Position numbers and translations under genes: made by a program. A model generated the notes under the pieces. That model was not told the origin of the DNA and made no database searches. It worked only from the letters and a program-made list of their open reading frames with translations. Shown here one piece after another: positions 29,089 through 35,160 of a DNA stretch of 64,000 nucleotides. How positions within the stretch are numbered: position 1 is the first letter of the stretch; every line of letters starts with the position of its first letter. Source of the DNA: Peptococcus niger (GTDB lineage: Bacteria > Bacillota > Peptococcia > Peptococcales > Peptococcaceae); assembly GCF_900101835.1 (NCBI RefSeq), contig NZ_FNAF01000010.1:1-64000 (forward strand), in the 5' to 3' direction.

Positions 29089-29980
29089 GCTCTATTCAAC
29101 ATATTATAAGACCGTCGCTAAAATTATCAACATGGCCTTGGCCGGAAAAACAACATCAGAAGACCTTGGTCGCTGCATTCAGGAAAATGCCTTTTCAGAG
29201 AGCGTCCTGACCATCCTTCCGGCCTTGACAGAAGGGCGTTGGCCCCTTTTAAATGAGGACCTAACCTCATCTTTATGCCATCCGCCAACCCTACCCCTAA
29301 CCCTCTTGGAAAAGCGCTGGCTCAAGGCCATTATGGCAGACCCCCGCATCCAACTATTTGATGTCACTTTTCCTGATTTAGAAGGGCTAGACCCTCTTTT
29401 CACCCAAGAGGACTACAGGGTCTTTGACCGCTATACGGATGGAGACCCCTTTAACAGCCACCGGTATATTCATCATTTCCGCCTCCTTTTGGCAGCAATC
29501 AAAGCCTCCCACCCGGTGCAAATTACCATGACCAACCGCTATGGCCGGCAGATTCAAATCCACTTTTATCCCACCGGCTTTGAATACTCTTTAAAGGACG
29601 ATAAAATTCGCGTCCTGGCGAAAGGTTGTCGCTACCCTTACTTCAACTTGGCCCGAATTGACCATTGCAAGCTTTACCAGGGAAGCGATTGCCAAACAGA
29701 TAATCCCTTGACCGACCGGCAAAAAGAATTGGTCTTGCTGATTGAGAATGAGCGCAATACCCTAGAGCGGGTCATGCTCCACTTTGCCCATTTTAGCAAG
29801 CAAGCTGAGCGCTTGGCCGACGGGAGCACCCGTCTCCAAATCAGCTACTATGCCTCCGATGAAAAAGAATTGCTTATCCGGGTTTTGGCCTTCGGCCCTT
29901 ATGTGAAGGTGGAAGCGCCGGATGACTTTGTTAACTTGATCAAAGACCGCCTTTTGGCCCAAAAAAGCTGTGAACTTTAA
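29075..29980 (+). CDS. WYL-domain protein, second of a pair
   Basis: 301 residues starting at the GTG at 29075, which follows GGAGG at a good distance; an earlier in-frame GTG (29066) overlaps that ribosome-binding site. It overlaps the preceding gene by 14 bases. The N-terminal half (LEKRWLKAIMADPRIQLF) has no obvious helix-turn-helix; the C-terminal half contains a divergent WYL core (PVQITMTNRYGRQIQIHFYPTGFEYSLKDDKIRVLAKGC, given in part) and a C-terminal beta-rich segment. Paired WYL proteins may act as a hetero-oligomer. A terminator overlaps its stop codon, so the RNA region downstream is transcribed separately. Confidence 0.78.
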   Translation: MIFSELYSTYYKTVAKIINMALAGKTTSEDLGRCIQENAFSESVLTILPALTEGRWPLLNEDLTSSLCHPPTLPLTLLEKRWLKAIMADPRIQLFDVTFPDLEGLDPLFTQEDYRVFDRYTDGDPFNSHRYIHHFRLLLAAIKASHPVQITMTNRYGRQIQIHFYPTGFEYSLKDDKIRVLAKGCRYPYFNLARIDHCKLYQGSDCQTDNPLTDRQKELVLLIENERNTLERVMLHFAHFSKQAERLADGSTRLQISYYASDEKELLIRVLAFGPYVKVEAPDDFVNLIKDRLLAQKSCEL

Positions 29981-29999
29981 CCTGTTCGCAGCTTTTTTT
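29961..29999 (+). terminator. Terminator of the WYL operon
   Basis: Stem AAAAAAGCTG (29961-29970) with CAGCTTTTTT (29989-29998), with an inner GAAC/GTTC pairing. The stop codon of the second WYL gene lies inside the loop. Confidence 0.85.
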
Positions 30000-30001
30000 C
30001 C

Positions 30002-30030
30002 GTGATAAAGGTCCCGCCCATGGATATAAT
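30002..30030 (+). promoter_or_regulatory. Promoter of the structured-RNA region
   Basis: -35 GTGATA (30002-30007, four of six consensus), 17-base spacer, perfect -10 TATAAT (30025-30030). It lies immediately after the WYL terminator and 430 bases before the DUF2828 start, so the first product is a long non-coding RNA or leader. Expected start near 30037. Confidence 0.6.
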
Positions 30031-30036
30031 GAGTCT

Positions 30037-30157
30037 ACAAGGTGCAACGAGTCATCGTTGTTTAAATCTTAAAAGGTACAAACAGCCATTTTACAGTTAG
30101 GGGCATAAAATCCTTTGCAACCTACAGATGCTGATGCTGTTACTTGTACCTTGCTAG
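30037..30157 (+). ncRNA. Candidate structured RNA module 1 (Y-RNA-like terminal helix)
   Basis: Bases 30073-30086 (AAGGTACAA then ACAGC) pair with 30136-30152 (GCTGT, a TAC bulge, TTGTACCTT): 14 bp broken by one 3-base one-sided bulge, enclosing about 50 bases. A competing helix pairs 30035-30047 (CTA, CAAGGTGCAA) with 30144-30157 (TTGTACCTTG, bulged C, TAG). A small hairpin CAACGA-GTCA-TCGTTG (30045-30060) sits at the 5' side. A helix joining the two ends and broken by a bulge is the hallmark of Y RNAs bound by Ro60. No conserved tRNA-like T arm could be recognised. Function is inferred from its place upstream of a Ro60-like vWA protein. Confidence 0.5.
30083..30094 (+). repeat. Conserved 12-base box, copy 1
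   Basis: CAGCCATTTTAC, repeated exactly at 30169-30180. In both places it comes right after the 5' strand of the module's terminal helix, so it is likely a shared functional element of the two RNAs, for instance a protein-binding site. Confidence 0.75.
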
Positions 30158-30158
30158 A

Positions 30159-30226
30159 AAGATGCCTCCAGCCATTTTACCAAACCTAGCCTATCTGAGG
30201 GCAAGTCATTCAGAAAAAGGCATCTT
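30159..30226 (+). ncRNA. Candidate structured RNA module 2
   Basis: AAGATGCCT (30159-30167) pairs perfectly with AGGCATCTT (30218-30226), enclosing 50 bases. The 12-base box CAGCCATTTTAC is repeated at 30169-30180, one base after the helix strand, in the same relative place as in module 1. An inner 5-bp helix TCTGA/TCAGA (30194-30198 with 30210-30214) is possible. The spacing between modules 1 and 2 is only a few bases, which suggests a processed tandem transcript. Confidence 0.5.
30169..30180 (+). repeat. Conserved 12-base box, copy 2
   Basis: Second exact copy of CAGCCATTTTAC, 86 bases after the first. The flanking sequences differ, so this is not a simple recent duplication of a longer segment. 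Confidence 0.75.
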
Positions 30227-30231
30227 GGAAA

Positions 30232-30307
30232 AGGCACTCGGCCAAGAGAAAAAGGACCATCATCAGCAGATGACCCCGTCATTTATGGTCCTCTTCTACG
30301 AGTGCCT
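30232..30307 (+). ncRNA. Candidate structured RNA module 3 (long hairpin)
   Basis: AGGCACTCG (30232-30240) pairs with CGAGTGCCT (30299-30307); then a 3x3 internal loop, AAGAG/CTCTT (30244-30248 with 30291-30295), a 6-base bulge, and GACCAT/ATGGTC (30255-30260 with 30285-30290). The apex can fold as CATC-AGCA-GATG. It lacks the 12-base box of modules 1 and 2. It may be a third RNA or the 3' part of one transcript. Confidence 0.45.
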
Positions 30308-30319
30308 GGAATGTCATAT

Positions 30320-30338
30320 AAAGGCCTAAGCCTTTTTA
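30320..30338 (+). terminator. Possible terminator after the RNA modules
   Basis: AAAGGC-CTAA-GCCTTT followed by TT and A: a short stem with a 4-base loop and a T run of five counted with the stem. Moderate strength only. Bases 30339-30461 hold nothing else clear apart from a weak CCCC/GGGG pairing ending in ATTTTTT (30344-30406); no good separate promoter for the next gene is seen. Confidence 0.45.
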
Positions 30339-30461
30339 TAAAGCCCCCTTCATCAATCCACGGTCATCCTACCGACTCTTCTCAGGAAAGATAATGGGGA
30401 TTTTTTATCTCATGAGACTTGCAAACCACACGGCACCATACCGCCGGTTAGGAGACAGGAT

Positions 30462-31919
30462 ATGTTAGACCAACTAAAAGCCGAAGCCAATAGGGCGCGC
30501 ACTGAAAACGACGCTGTGACCCATGCCAGCAGCTTATCCGATTGTTTAGACCTCTTTGCCGATATTGGTGCCCTTCGCAATGCCGAAGAGGAAGCCATCA
30601 TTCATCGCTTTCTCCGAGCCTACACGGAAGATGCGGACATCGCCATGAAAATTCTATTTTTTGGTCGAGATGTGCGTGGCGGATTGGGAGAACGCCGCCT
30701 TTTTCGTATTATTCTCCGTTGGTTAGCCGGCTACCATCCGGATTCTGTCCGTAAAAATATCGACCGCATTCCGGAATACGGCCGATATGACGATCTCCTA
30801 GCCCTTTTAGATACCCCCTGTAAAAAAGACGCCCTTCGTTTGATTCGTCACCAGCTGAAGGCAGACCTTACTTCAACGGGCGAGGTTTCCCTTTTGGCTA
30901 AGTGGCTCCCATCGGTCAATGCCTCAAATCCCGAGACAGTCCGCCGCGCCAAACGCCTAGCGCGCTTCCTGGGCATGAGCGATGGCCAGTATCGCAAAAC
31001 CTTGACGGCCTTGAGAAAAAGAATCAATATTTTGGAACACCATCTCTGCAGTAAGGACTATACCTTTGACTACGCCAAGCAGCCCTCTAAAGCCATGTTC
31101 AAATACCGCAAAGCCTTCCTGCATCATGACGGTGAACGCTATAGAGCCTTTTTAGCTGCCGTTCAACGTGGAGAAGCCAAACTCCACACCGATGCGCTCT
31201 ACCCCTATGAAATCGTCCGCTCCGCCTTTAGCAGCCCTCTGAATGAGCTGTCCGAAGGAGAAAAAGCCAGCCTGAACGCCTCATGGGCGGCCCTACCGGA
31301 TTATTGCGACAACCGAAATGCCCTGGCCATCATAGACACTTCCGCGTCTATGTACTGGTATGATAAGGGCCTACCTGCTGCAGTGGCTTTCTCCCTGGGC
31401 CTTTATTTCGGCGAACGCAATACCGGCTTCTTCCACAACCACTTTATTGAGTTCTCCGATACCCCCCAGCTCCTTGAGATCAAAGGCAAGACCTTTACCG
31501 ACCGTCTGTCCTACCTGTCCACTTTTACTCAAGTTGCCGATACCAATATTGAAGCCGTCTTTAGCCTCATCCTGGCTGCCGCCGTACACAACGAGCTCCC
31601 CCAGGAAGAGCTTCCGGAAACCCTCTACATAATTTCTGATATGGAATTTAATATCTGTATGCGCAACGCTTCCCTGTCTAACTACGAAAATGCCAAGCAG
31701 CAATTCGCCCTCCATGGGTACCAACTGCCAAACATCGTCTTCTGGAACGTTGCTAGCCGTAACAGCTACCAACCTGTCACCATGAATGAAGCCGGCGTCG
31801 TCCTTGTCTCCGGCTGCAGCCCCCGGCTTTTTACCATGATTACCGTCGGCGGCCTAACCCCCTATACCGCCATGATGGACCTCCTAGACACTAATCGCTA
31901 TGCCAGCATTGTCGCTTAG
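30462..31919 (+). CDS. DUF2828 protein: TROVE/Ro60-like helical repeats with C-terminal von Willebrand A domain
   Basis: 485 residues in two parts. The N-terminal helical region contains KILFFGRDVRGGLGERRLF, IPEYGRYDDLLALLDTP, SLLAKWLPSVNAS and PSKAMFKYRKAFL, which I recognise as the DUF2828 family. The C-terminal vWA domain (about 280-485) has the MIDAS motif in ALAIIDTSASMYW, a later Thr region, and ISDMEFN. Architecture matches Ro60/TROVE proteins, where a helical ring binds misfolded RNA and Y RNA and the vWA domain closes it. AGGAG precedes the ATG. Bases upstream hold candidate structured RNAs, and two WYL regulators precede them. An RNA-binding or RNA quality-control role is inferred by analogy; no enzymatic residues are seen. 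Confidence 0.85.
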   Translation: MLDQLKAEANRARTENDAVTHASSLSDCLDLFADIGALRNAEEEAIIHRFLRAYTEDADIAMKILFFGRDVRGGLGERRLFRIILRWLAGYHPDSVRKNIDRIPEYGRYDDLLALLDTPCKKDALRLIRHQLKADLTSTGEVSLLAKWLPSVNASNPETVRRAKRLARFLGMSDGQYRKTLTALRKRINILEHHLCSKDYTFDYAKQPSKAMFKYRKAFLHHDGERYRAFLAAVQRGEAKLHTDALYPYEIVRSAFSSPLNELSEGEKASLNASWAALPDYCDNRNALAIIDTSASMYWYDKGLPAAVAFSLGLYFGERNTGFFHNHFIEFSDTPQLLEIKGKTFTDRLSYLSTFTQVADTNIEAVFSLILAAAVHNELPQEELPETLYIISDMEFNICMRNASLSNYENAKQQFALHGYQLPNIVFWNVASRNSYQPVTMNEAGVVLVSGCSPRLFTMITVGGLTPYTAMMDLLDTNRYASIVA

Positions 31920-32057
31920 GTGGAAACTCTGGGTGAGCAATACTTAAAAAAGCCTCTAGACAGGTGCACAAGGTAAAAATCAGAGCGAACAAGGCTAGGT
32001 CTTATCTTGTTTGTTCAGCGAAGGATACAGCTAGTATTTGAAACCGAGAAAAAGATA
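31920..32057 (+). other. 3' region of the DUF2828 gene with possible further RNA structure
   Basis: No gene is visible. CAATACT (31938-31944) can pair with AGTATTTG (32033-32040) with a one-base bulge, and GAAC/GTTC plus AAG/CTT (31987-31993 with 32006-32016) form an inner hairpin. The geometry resembles the modules upstream but the pairing is short, and the 12-base box is absent. Confidence 0.25.
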
Positions 32058-32127
32058 AAAGCAAGGCACCGCCCGGCAAAAGTCGAATTTAAAAATTCCT
32101 TTTGCCGGACGGTGCCTTGCTTATTTT
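32058..32127. terminator. Bidirectional terminator between convergent genes
   Basis: Stem AGCAAGGCACCG-C-CCGGCAAAAG (from 32060) with the matching 3' arm CTTTTGCCGG-A-CGGTGCCTTGCT; the loop itself contains GAATTT/AAATTC. T-rich on both strands. It separates the DUF2828 gene (plus) from the small membrane proteins (minus). Confidence 0.88.
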
Positions 32128-32167
32128 AATATAACTCTTTTTATAGGCTTTCTGTCACAATCACTAG

Positions 32168-32560
32168 CTAACCCATTAACAAGGGCGAAAGCGTTGTTAG
32201 AAGGCCAATGAAGCCGACCCCCACCATCAAGCCGCCGGTAATCCGAGCGGTTTTTTTCTTTTCTTCACGGGCATATTTAACGGAATAAAGCATCAGAGCC
32301 CCTGCAATCAAAGAGCAGACGTAGGCCAAAAGAGTGCTGACATGATATGGCAGCCCCATACGGTCAAACTGCGGGGCCCCCAGCATCAGGAGCAGGGCTG
32401 CCGTCAATAGGCCCAGCGCAACGCCGTTAAAACGCAGACGTTTCTTTTCCTGCAAGCGTTGCTCCGGCGTGATGACTGTCGTCATTTTTTCTTGTTCTTT
32501 TGCTGTTTTCCGATATTGGGATCTCTTTTTTTTGCCACTACGTGAATATTTTCTACCCAT
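32168..32560 (-). CDS. Small membrane protein with basic N terminus
   Basis: 130 residues, family not recognised. A strongly basic N terminus (MGRKYSRSGKKKRSQYRK) is followed by a charged stretch to residue 40 and then about three hydrophobic segments (GVALGLLTAALLLMLGA, STLLAYVCSLIAGALMLY and GGLMVGVGFIGLLTTLSPLL). The basic head would face the cytoplasm and could touch nucleic acid or acidic lipids. AGGAGG precedes the ATG. It follows the 69-residue gene by 18 bases in a two-gene operon driven by a promoter with LexA-like boxes, immediately downstream of ftsZ. Function unknown. Confidence 0.75.
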   Translation of the reverse strand: MGRKYSRSGKKKRSQYRKTAKEQEKMTTVITPEQRLQEKKRLRFNGVALGLLTAALLLMLGAPQFDRMGLPYHVSTLLAYVCSLIAGALMLYSVKYAREEKKKTARITGGLMVGVGFIGLLTTLSPLLMG

Positions 32561-32578
32561 GCTGCCTCCTATCGGGCA

Positions 32579-32788
32579 TCAATCACGATGGGTTCGCGCA
32601 TCTGTCAAATACGGGCGAAATTCAATAATTCGCAATGCCGCTAAACCGATAAACAGACCGAAAATGCTCAATAATGTGGTTAACGACGTTACAAATAAAG
32701 GAAGCGTCGAACTCTCTAATAAGCCAACAGATGCCACGAACGAAACCATTGATGCCAAAGTTAAAAAAGCAATGCCGATGTATTTCAT
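32579..32788 (-). CDS. Small two-helix membrane protein
   Basis: 69 residues starting at the ATG at 32788, which follows GGGAGG; an upstream in-frame start has none. Two hydrophobic segments: IGIAFLTLASMVSFVASVGL and LFVTSLTTLLSIFGLFIGLAAL, ending in a charged tail (FRPYLTDARTHRD). The family is not recognised. First gene of the two-gene unit beyond the ftsZ terminator. Its small size, membrane location, place beside ftsZ and LexA-like operators together recall SOS-induced division inhibitors of other bacteria, but there is no sequence similarity I can name. Confidence 0.7.
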   Translation of the reverse strand: MKYIGIAFLTLASMVSFVASVGLLESSTLPLFVTSLTTLLSIFGLFIGLAALRIIEFRPYLTDARTHRD

Positions 32789-32817
32789 CTTATAACCTCC
32801 CGACAATTAAGATCATG

Positions 32818-32830
32818 TGTTCCTAGAACA
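32818..32830. promoter_or_regulatory. Palindrome TGTTC-CTA-GAACA in the leader
   Basis: A 5-bp-arm perfect inverted repeat 30 bases upstream of the small membrane protein start, downstream of the -10. It overlaps the last LexA-like box and could be an operator in its own right. Confidence 0.4.
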
Positions 32831-32892
32831 TGTTTTCCTATATTTTATCAAACACATATTCGTTGTCAAGAGATTTTTCGATTGTATGTTCG
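32825..32892. promoter_or_regulatory. Cluster of three LexA-like boxes
   Basis: Gram-positive LexA boxes follow CGAAC-N4-GTTCG. Three 14-base matches occur: 32825-32838 (AGAACATGTTTTCC, 7 of 10 defined bases), 32849-32862 (CAAACACATATTCG, 8 of 10) lying exactly between -35 and -10, and 32879-32892 (CGATTGTATGTTCG, 8 of 10). None is perfect, so binding by LexA is an inference. Confidence 0.4.
32842..32869 (-). promoter_or_regulatory. Promoter of the small membrane protein operon
   Basis: Minus strand: perfect -35 TTGACA (32864-32869), 16-base spacer, -10 TAAAAT (32842-32847). Confidence 0.7.
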
Positions 32893-32914
32893 TATTTTTA
32901 AAGAACAATACGAT

Positions 32915-32946
32915 AAAAACAGCGAAGCGGCTAAGCTTCGCTGTTT
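32915..32946 (-). terminator. Terminator of ftsZ and the dcw cluster
   Basis: Minus strand: perfect 12-bp stem AAACAGCGAAGC with a 6-base loop; its 3' arm ends in TTTTT. Located 18 bases past the ftsZ stop. Confidence 0.92.
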
Positions 32947-32964
32947 AAGACACTGATGTTTCGC

Positions 32965-34047
32965 TTAAAAGTTGCGGTTTCCTTTTCTCAAAAATTCAGG
33001 AATGTGTACGTCTGCAAAGTTTCCGCTTGAAGACCGGCCAGACCTTGGGGCACTGCTCGGCTTATAAGCATTTGTGTCATAGGTGTTGCGGTCATCCGGA
33101 TGGAAACCGGTTGCAATAACGGTAATTTTAATGTCATCTTTCGCATCAGGATCGTTGATGGCCCCAAAGATAACATCCGCATCAGCACCGGCTGCTTCAT
33201 AAATATAGTCAGCAGCTGCTTGTGCTTCTAAAAGGGTCGGGTTGTCACCGGAGATGTTCATCAGGATCGCTGTGGCCCCGTCAATAGACGTTTCCAGGAG
33301 GGGCGAGGAAATAGCAGCCTTAGCGGCAGACACGGCACGGTCTTCCCCTTTGCTGTAACCGACACCCATTAAGGCGGTACCGGTATTCTGCATCGTCGAG
33401 CGAACGTCGGCGAAGTCAAGGTTAATCATGGCCACCTTGGTAATGGTATCGGAAATCCCCTGAACACCTTGGCGCAAAACGTCATCGGCAATGTCAAAGG
33501 CTTCTTCCAGGGTGGTTTCTTTGCTGGCAATTTCCAGTAAACGATCATTGGGAATGGTCACCAATGAGTCCACTTTTTCTGTCAAGATAGAGATGCCTTC
33601 AGCCGCATTGCTCTTGCGTTTTTTGCCTTCAAAGGCAAAGGGCTTGGTCACCACACCAATGGTTAAGGCGCCTTGACTTTTGGCAATTTCTGCTACAACC
33701 GGTGCAGCGCCCGTCCCGGTGCCGCCGCCCATACCGGCGGTTACAAAGACCAAGTCTGCCCCTTCCAGGGCTGCAGCCAACTCTTCACGGCTTTCTTCAG
33801 CCGCTTTCTCACCAACTTCAGGGTTACCGCCGGCACCTAAGCCGCGTGTTAACTTGGTGCCCAATTGAATTTTTTGATCCGCTTCCGAATGCGCCAAAAC
33901 CTGGGCATCCGTATTGGCAACAATAAATTCGACACCTTGAACTTTTGCTTCAATCATACGATTAACGGCATTACCGCCGCCACCGCCTACACCAATGACT
34001 TTAATGACAGCGGCGTTATTTTCAACATTATCATCAAGTTGGAACAT
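32965..34047 (-). CDS. ftsZ: Cell division protein FtsZ
   Basis: Tubulin-like GTPase that polymerises into the Z ring. The ATG at 34047 ([17 protein letters not shown]) follows GGAGGGG and gives 360 residues; an upstream in-frame start lacks a ribosome-binding site. The G-box [13 protein letters not shown], the tubulin signature [12 protein letters not shown] near 107 and the synergy-loop NLDFADVRS are present. A short, variable linker (from about 320) ends in the conserved C-terminal peptide [15 protein letters not shown] that binds partners such as FtsA/SepF. ftsA is not next to it, unlike in many bacteria. Last gene of the dcw cluster, with a possible own promoter. Confidence 0.98.
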   Translation of the reverse strand: MFQLDDNVENNAAVIKVIGVGGGGGNAVNRMIEAKVQGVEFIVANTDAQVLAHSEADQKIQLGTKLTRGLGAGGNPEVGEKAAEESREELAAALEGADLVFVTAGMGGGTGTGAAPVVAEIAKSQGALTIGVVTKPFAFEGKKRKSNAAEGISILTEKVDSLVTIPNDRLLEIASKETTLEEAFDIADDVLRQGVQGISDTITKVAMINLDFADVRSTMQNTGTALMGVGYSKGEDRAVSAAKAAISSPLLETSIDGATAILMNISGDNPTLLEAQAAADYIYEAAGADADVIFGAINDPDAKDDIKITVIATGFHPDDRNTYDTNAYKPSSAPRSGRSSSGNFADVHIPEFLRKGNRNF

Positions 34048-34082
34048 GCTATCCCCTCCGCAAAATCGCAATATTTATCTTT

Positions 34083-34111
34083 ATGATATACCATATAACC
34101 CTTTCGTGCAA
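34083..34111 (-). promoter_or_regulatory. Possible promoter of ftsZ
   Basis: Minus strand: -35 TTGCAC (34106-34111), 17-base spacer, -10 TATCAT (34083-34088). It lies in the only gap of more than 100 bases inside the distal dcw cluster, which fits extra transcription of ftsZ. Confidence 0.45.
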
Positions 34112-34155
34112 TTAAATTCTTGCTGGAATCAGCTTTTATATCAAAATCAGATCTA

Positions 34156-35133
34156 CTAATTGGCTGTGTTGGTATCATTGTCCCCATTCGGGTCTTCTTC
34201 AACAACGGCCTCCGTGGTGCCTTGGACACGCTGGGCTTCCCGTTCTGCAGAAATATTTAAGCTGGCGCCGTCCATATCCAAATCAATATCGGCTGCGTCT
34301 TTTCCTTTTAATTTCAGAATGGGAGATTTACTGTAGCGCATATCGATATATTCGACTTGACCTTGAATCGAATTGGAAAAAATAATCTGGTTCATAATAT
34401 CGTTCAAGGCCGACATCCGCCCGTCAATTTTCCGTGTATTGCCGATACGGACTTCTATGCCGTTGGATGTGTAGGCCAAAATATTATCTGTTTTTGCCAC
34501 GTTAATTTCCTGGATATTGCCCAGGAGTTCTTTCGGCATCGCATTGATGACGGCCAAAGCCTGTTCAAAAGCATCGTTTTTTATTTTACCACCGGGCTGT
34601 GGGACAGACGCCAAAGAAATCCCGGTAATGATAGGAATGCTCGTGTTTTCCAAGGTGGGAGTGCTGTTTAAAAGCAAGCCGTCTGTGCTGAACTGAAGAA
34701 ATATTCCCCGATTCACCAATACGCCGACGGCACGCCGCTCTTTAATGCTGATGGAAAGACTGTGCGGCAAGTGACGATGAATGGTGACTTCTTTGACATA
34801 GGGATGACTTTCCAAGGCGCGTACCGCATCGCTCTTTTTATATAGGAAAAGGTTGGTTCCGACCGGCCTTCCTGCCAAACGGGTGACATGCTGGTCACTG
34901 ATGGCACGGTTGCCTGTAATGGTAACCGCATCAATGTTCATCAGCGGTGACAGGGCGATGGCAACGATGACTGTAAAGACAAGGGATAATACCAGAGTCA
35001 GAATAAATTCACGGCTGAAACGTCGTTTGCGTGGCGTACGGCCCTTGTCCGCCGTGCGTTCTGCATTGACCTCGGCATCATCTGTTTCGCGTTCCACATG
35101 AGCGTTTTGCGCAAAATATTTTCTTTTAAGCAT
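34156..35133 (-). CDS. ftsQ: Cell division protein FtsQ/DivIB
   Basis: A bitopic divisome protein, 325 residues. The cytoplasmic N terminus is charged (about 1-42), followed by one membrane helix (FILTLVLSLVFTVIVAIAL) and a POTRA domain (IDAVTITGNRAISDQHV ... LPHSLSISIKERRAVGVL). The C-terminal tail is acidic (EEDPNGDNDTNTAN). AAGGAGG precedes the ATG. Lying between murC and ftsZ is the usual dcw place. It scaffolds FtsL, FtsB/DivIC and the division transpeptidase. Confidence 0.92.
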   Translation of the reverse strand: MLKRKYFAQNAHVERETDDAEVNAERTADKGRTPRKRRFSREFILTLVLSLVFTVIVAIALSPLMNIDAVTITGNRAISDQHVTRLAGRPVGTNLFLYKKSDAVRALESHPYVKEVTIHRHLPHSLSISIKERRAVGVLVNRGIFLQFSTDGLLLNSTPTLENTSIPIITGISLASVPQPGGKIKNDAFEQALAVINAMPKELLGNIQEINVAKTDNILAYTSNGIEVRIGNTRKIDGRMSALNDIMNQIIFSNSIQGQVEYIDMRYSKSPILKLKGKDAADIDLDMDGASLNISAEREAQRVQGTTEAVVEEDPNGDNDTNTAN

Positions 35134-35160
35134 CGTTCACCTCCTTATGCTCCCTATCCA

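Noticed and set aside
30144-30329. 61-codon frame inside the RNA region
   Set aside because: Starts with TTG inside a predicted helix, has no ribosome-binding site and no similarity that I recognise; the base-paired RNA modules explain the region better.
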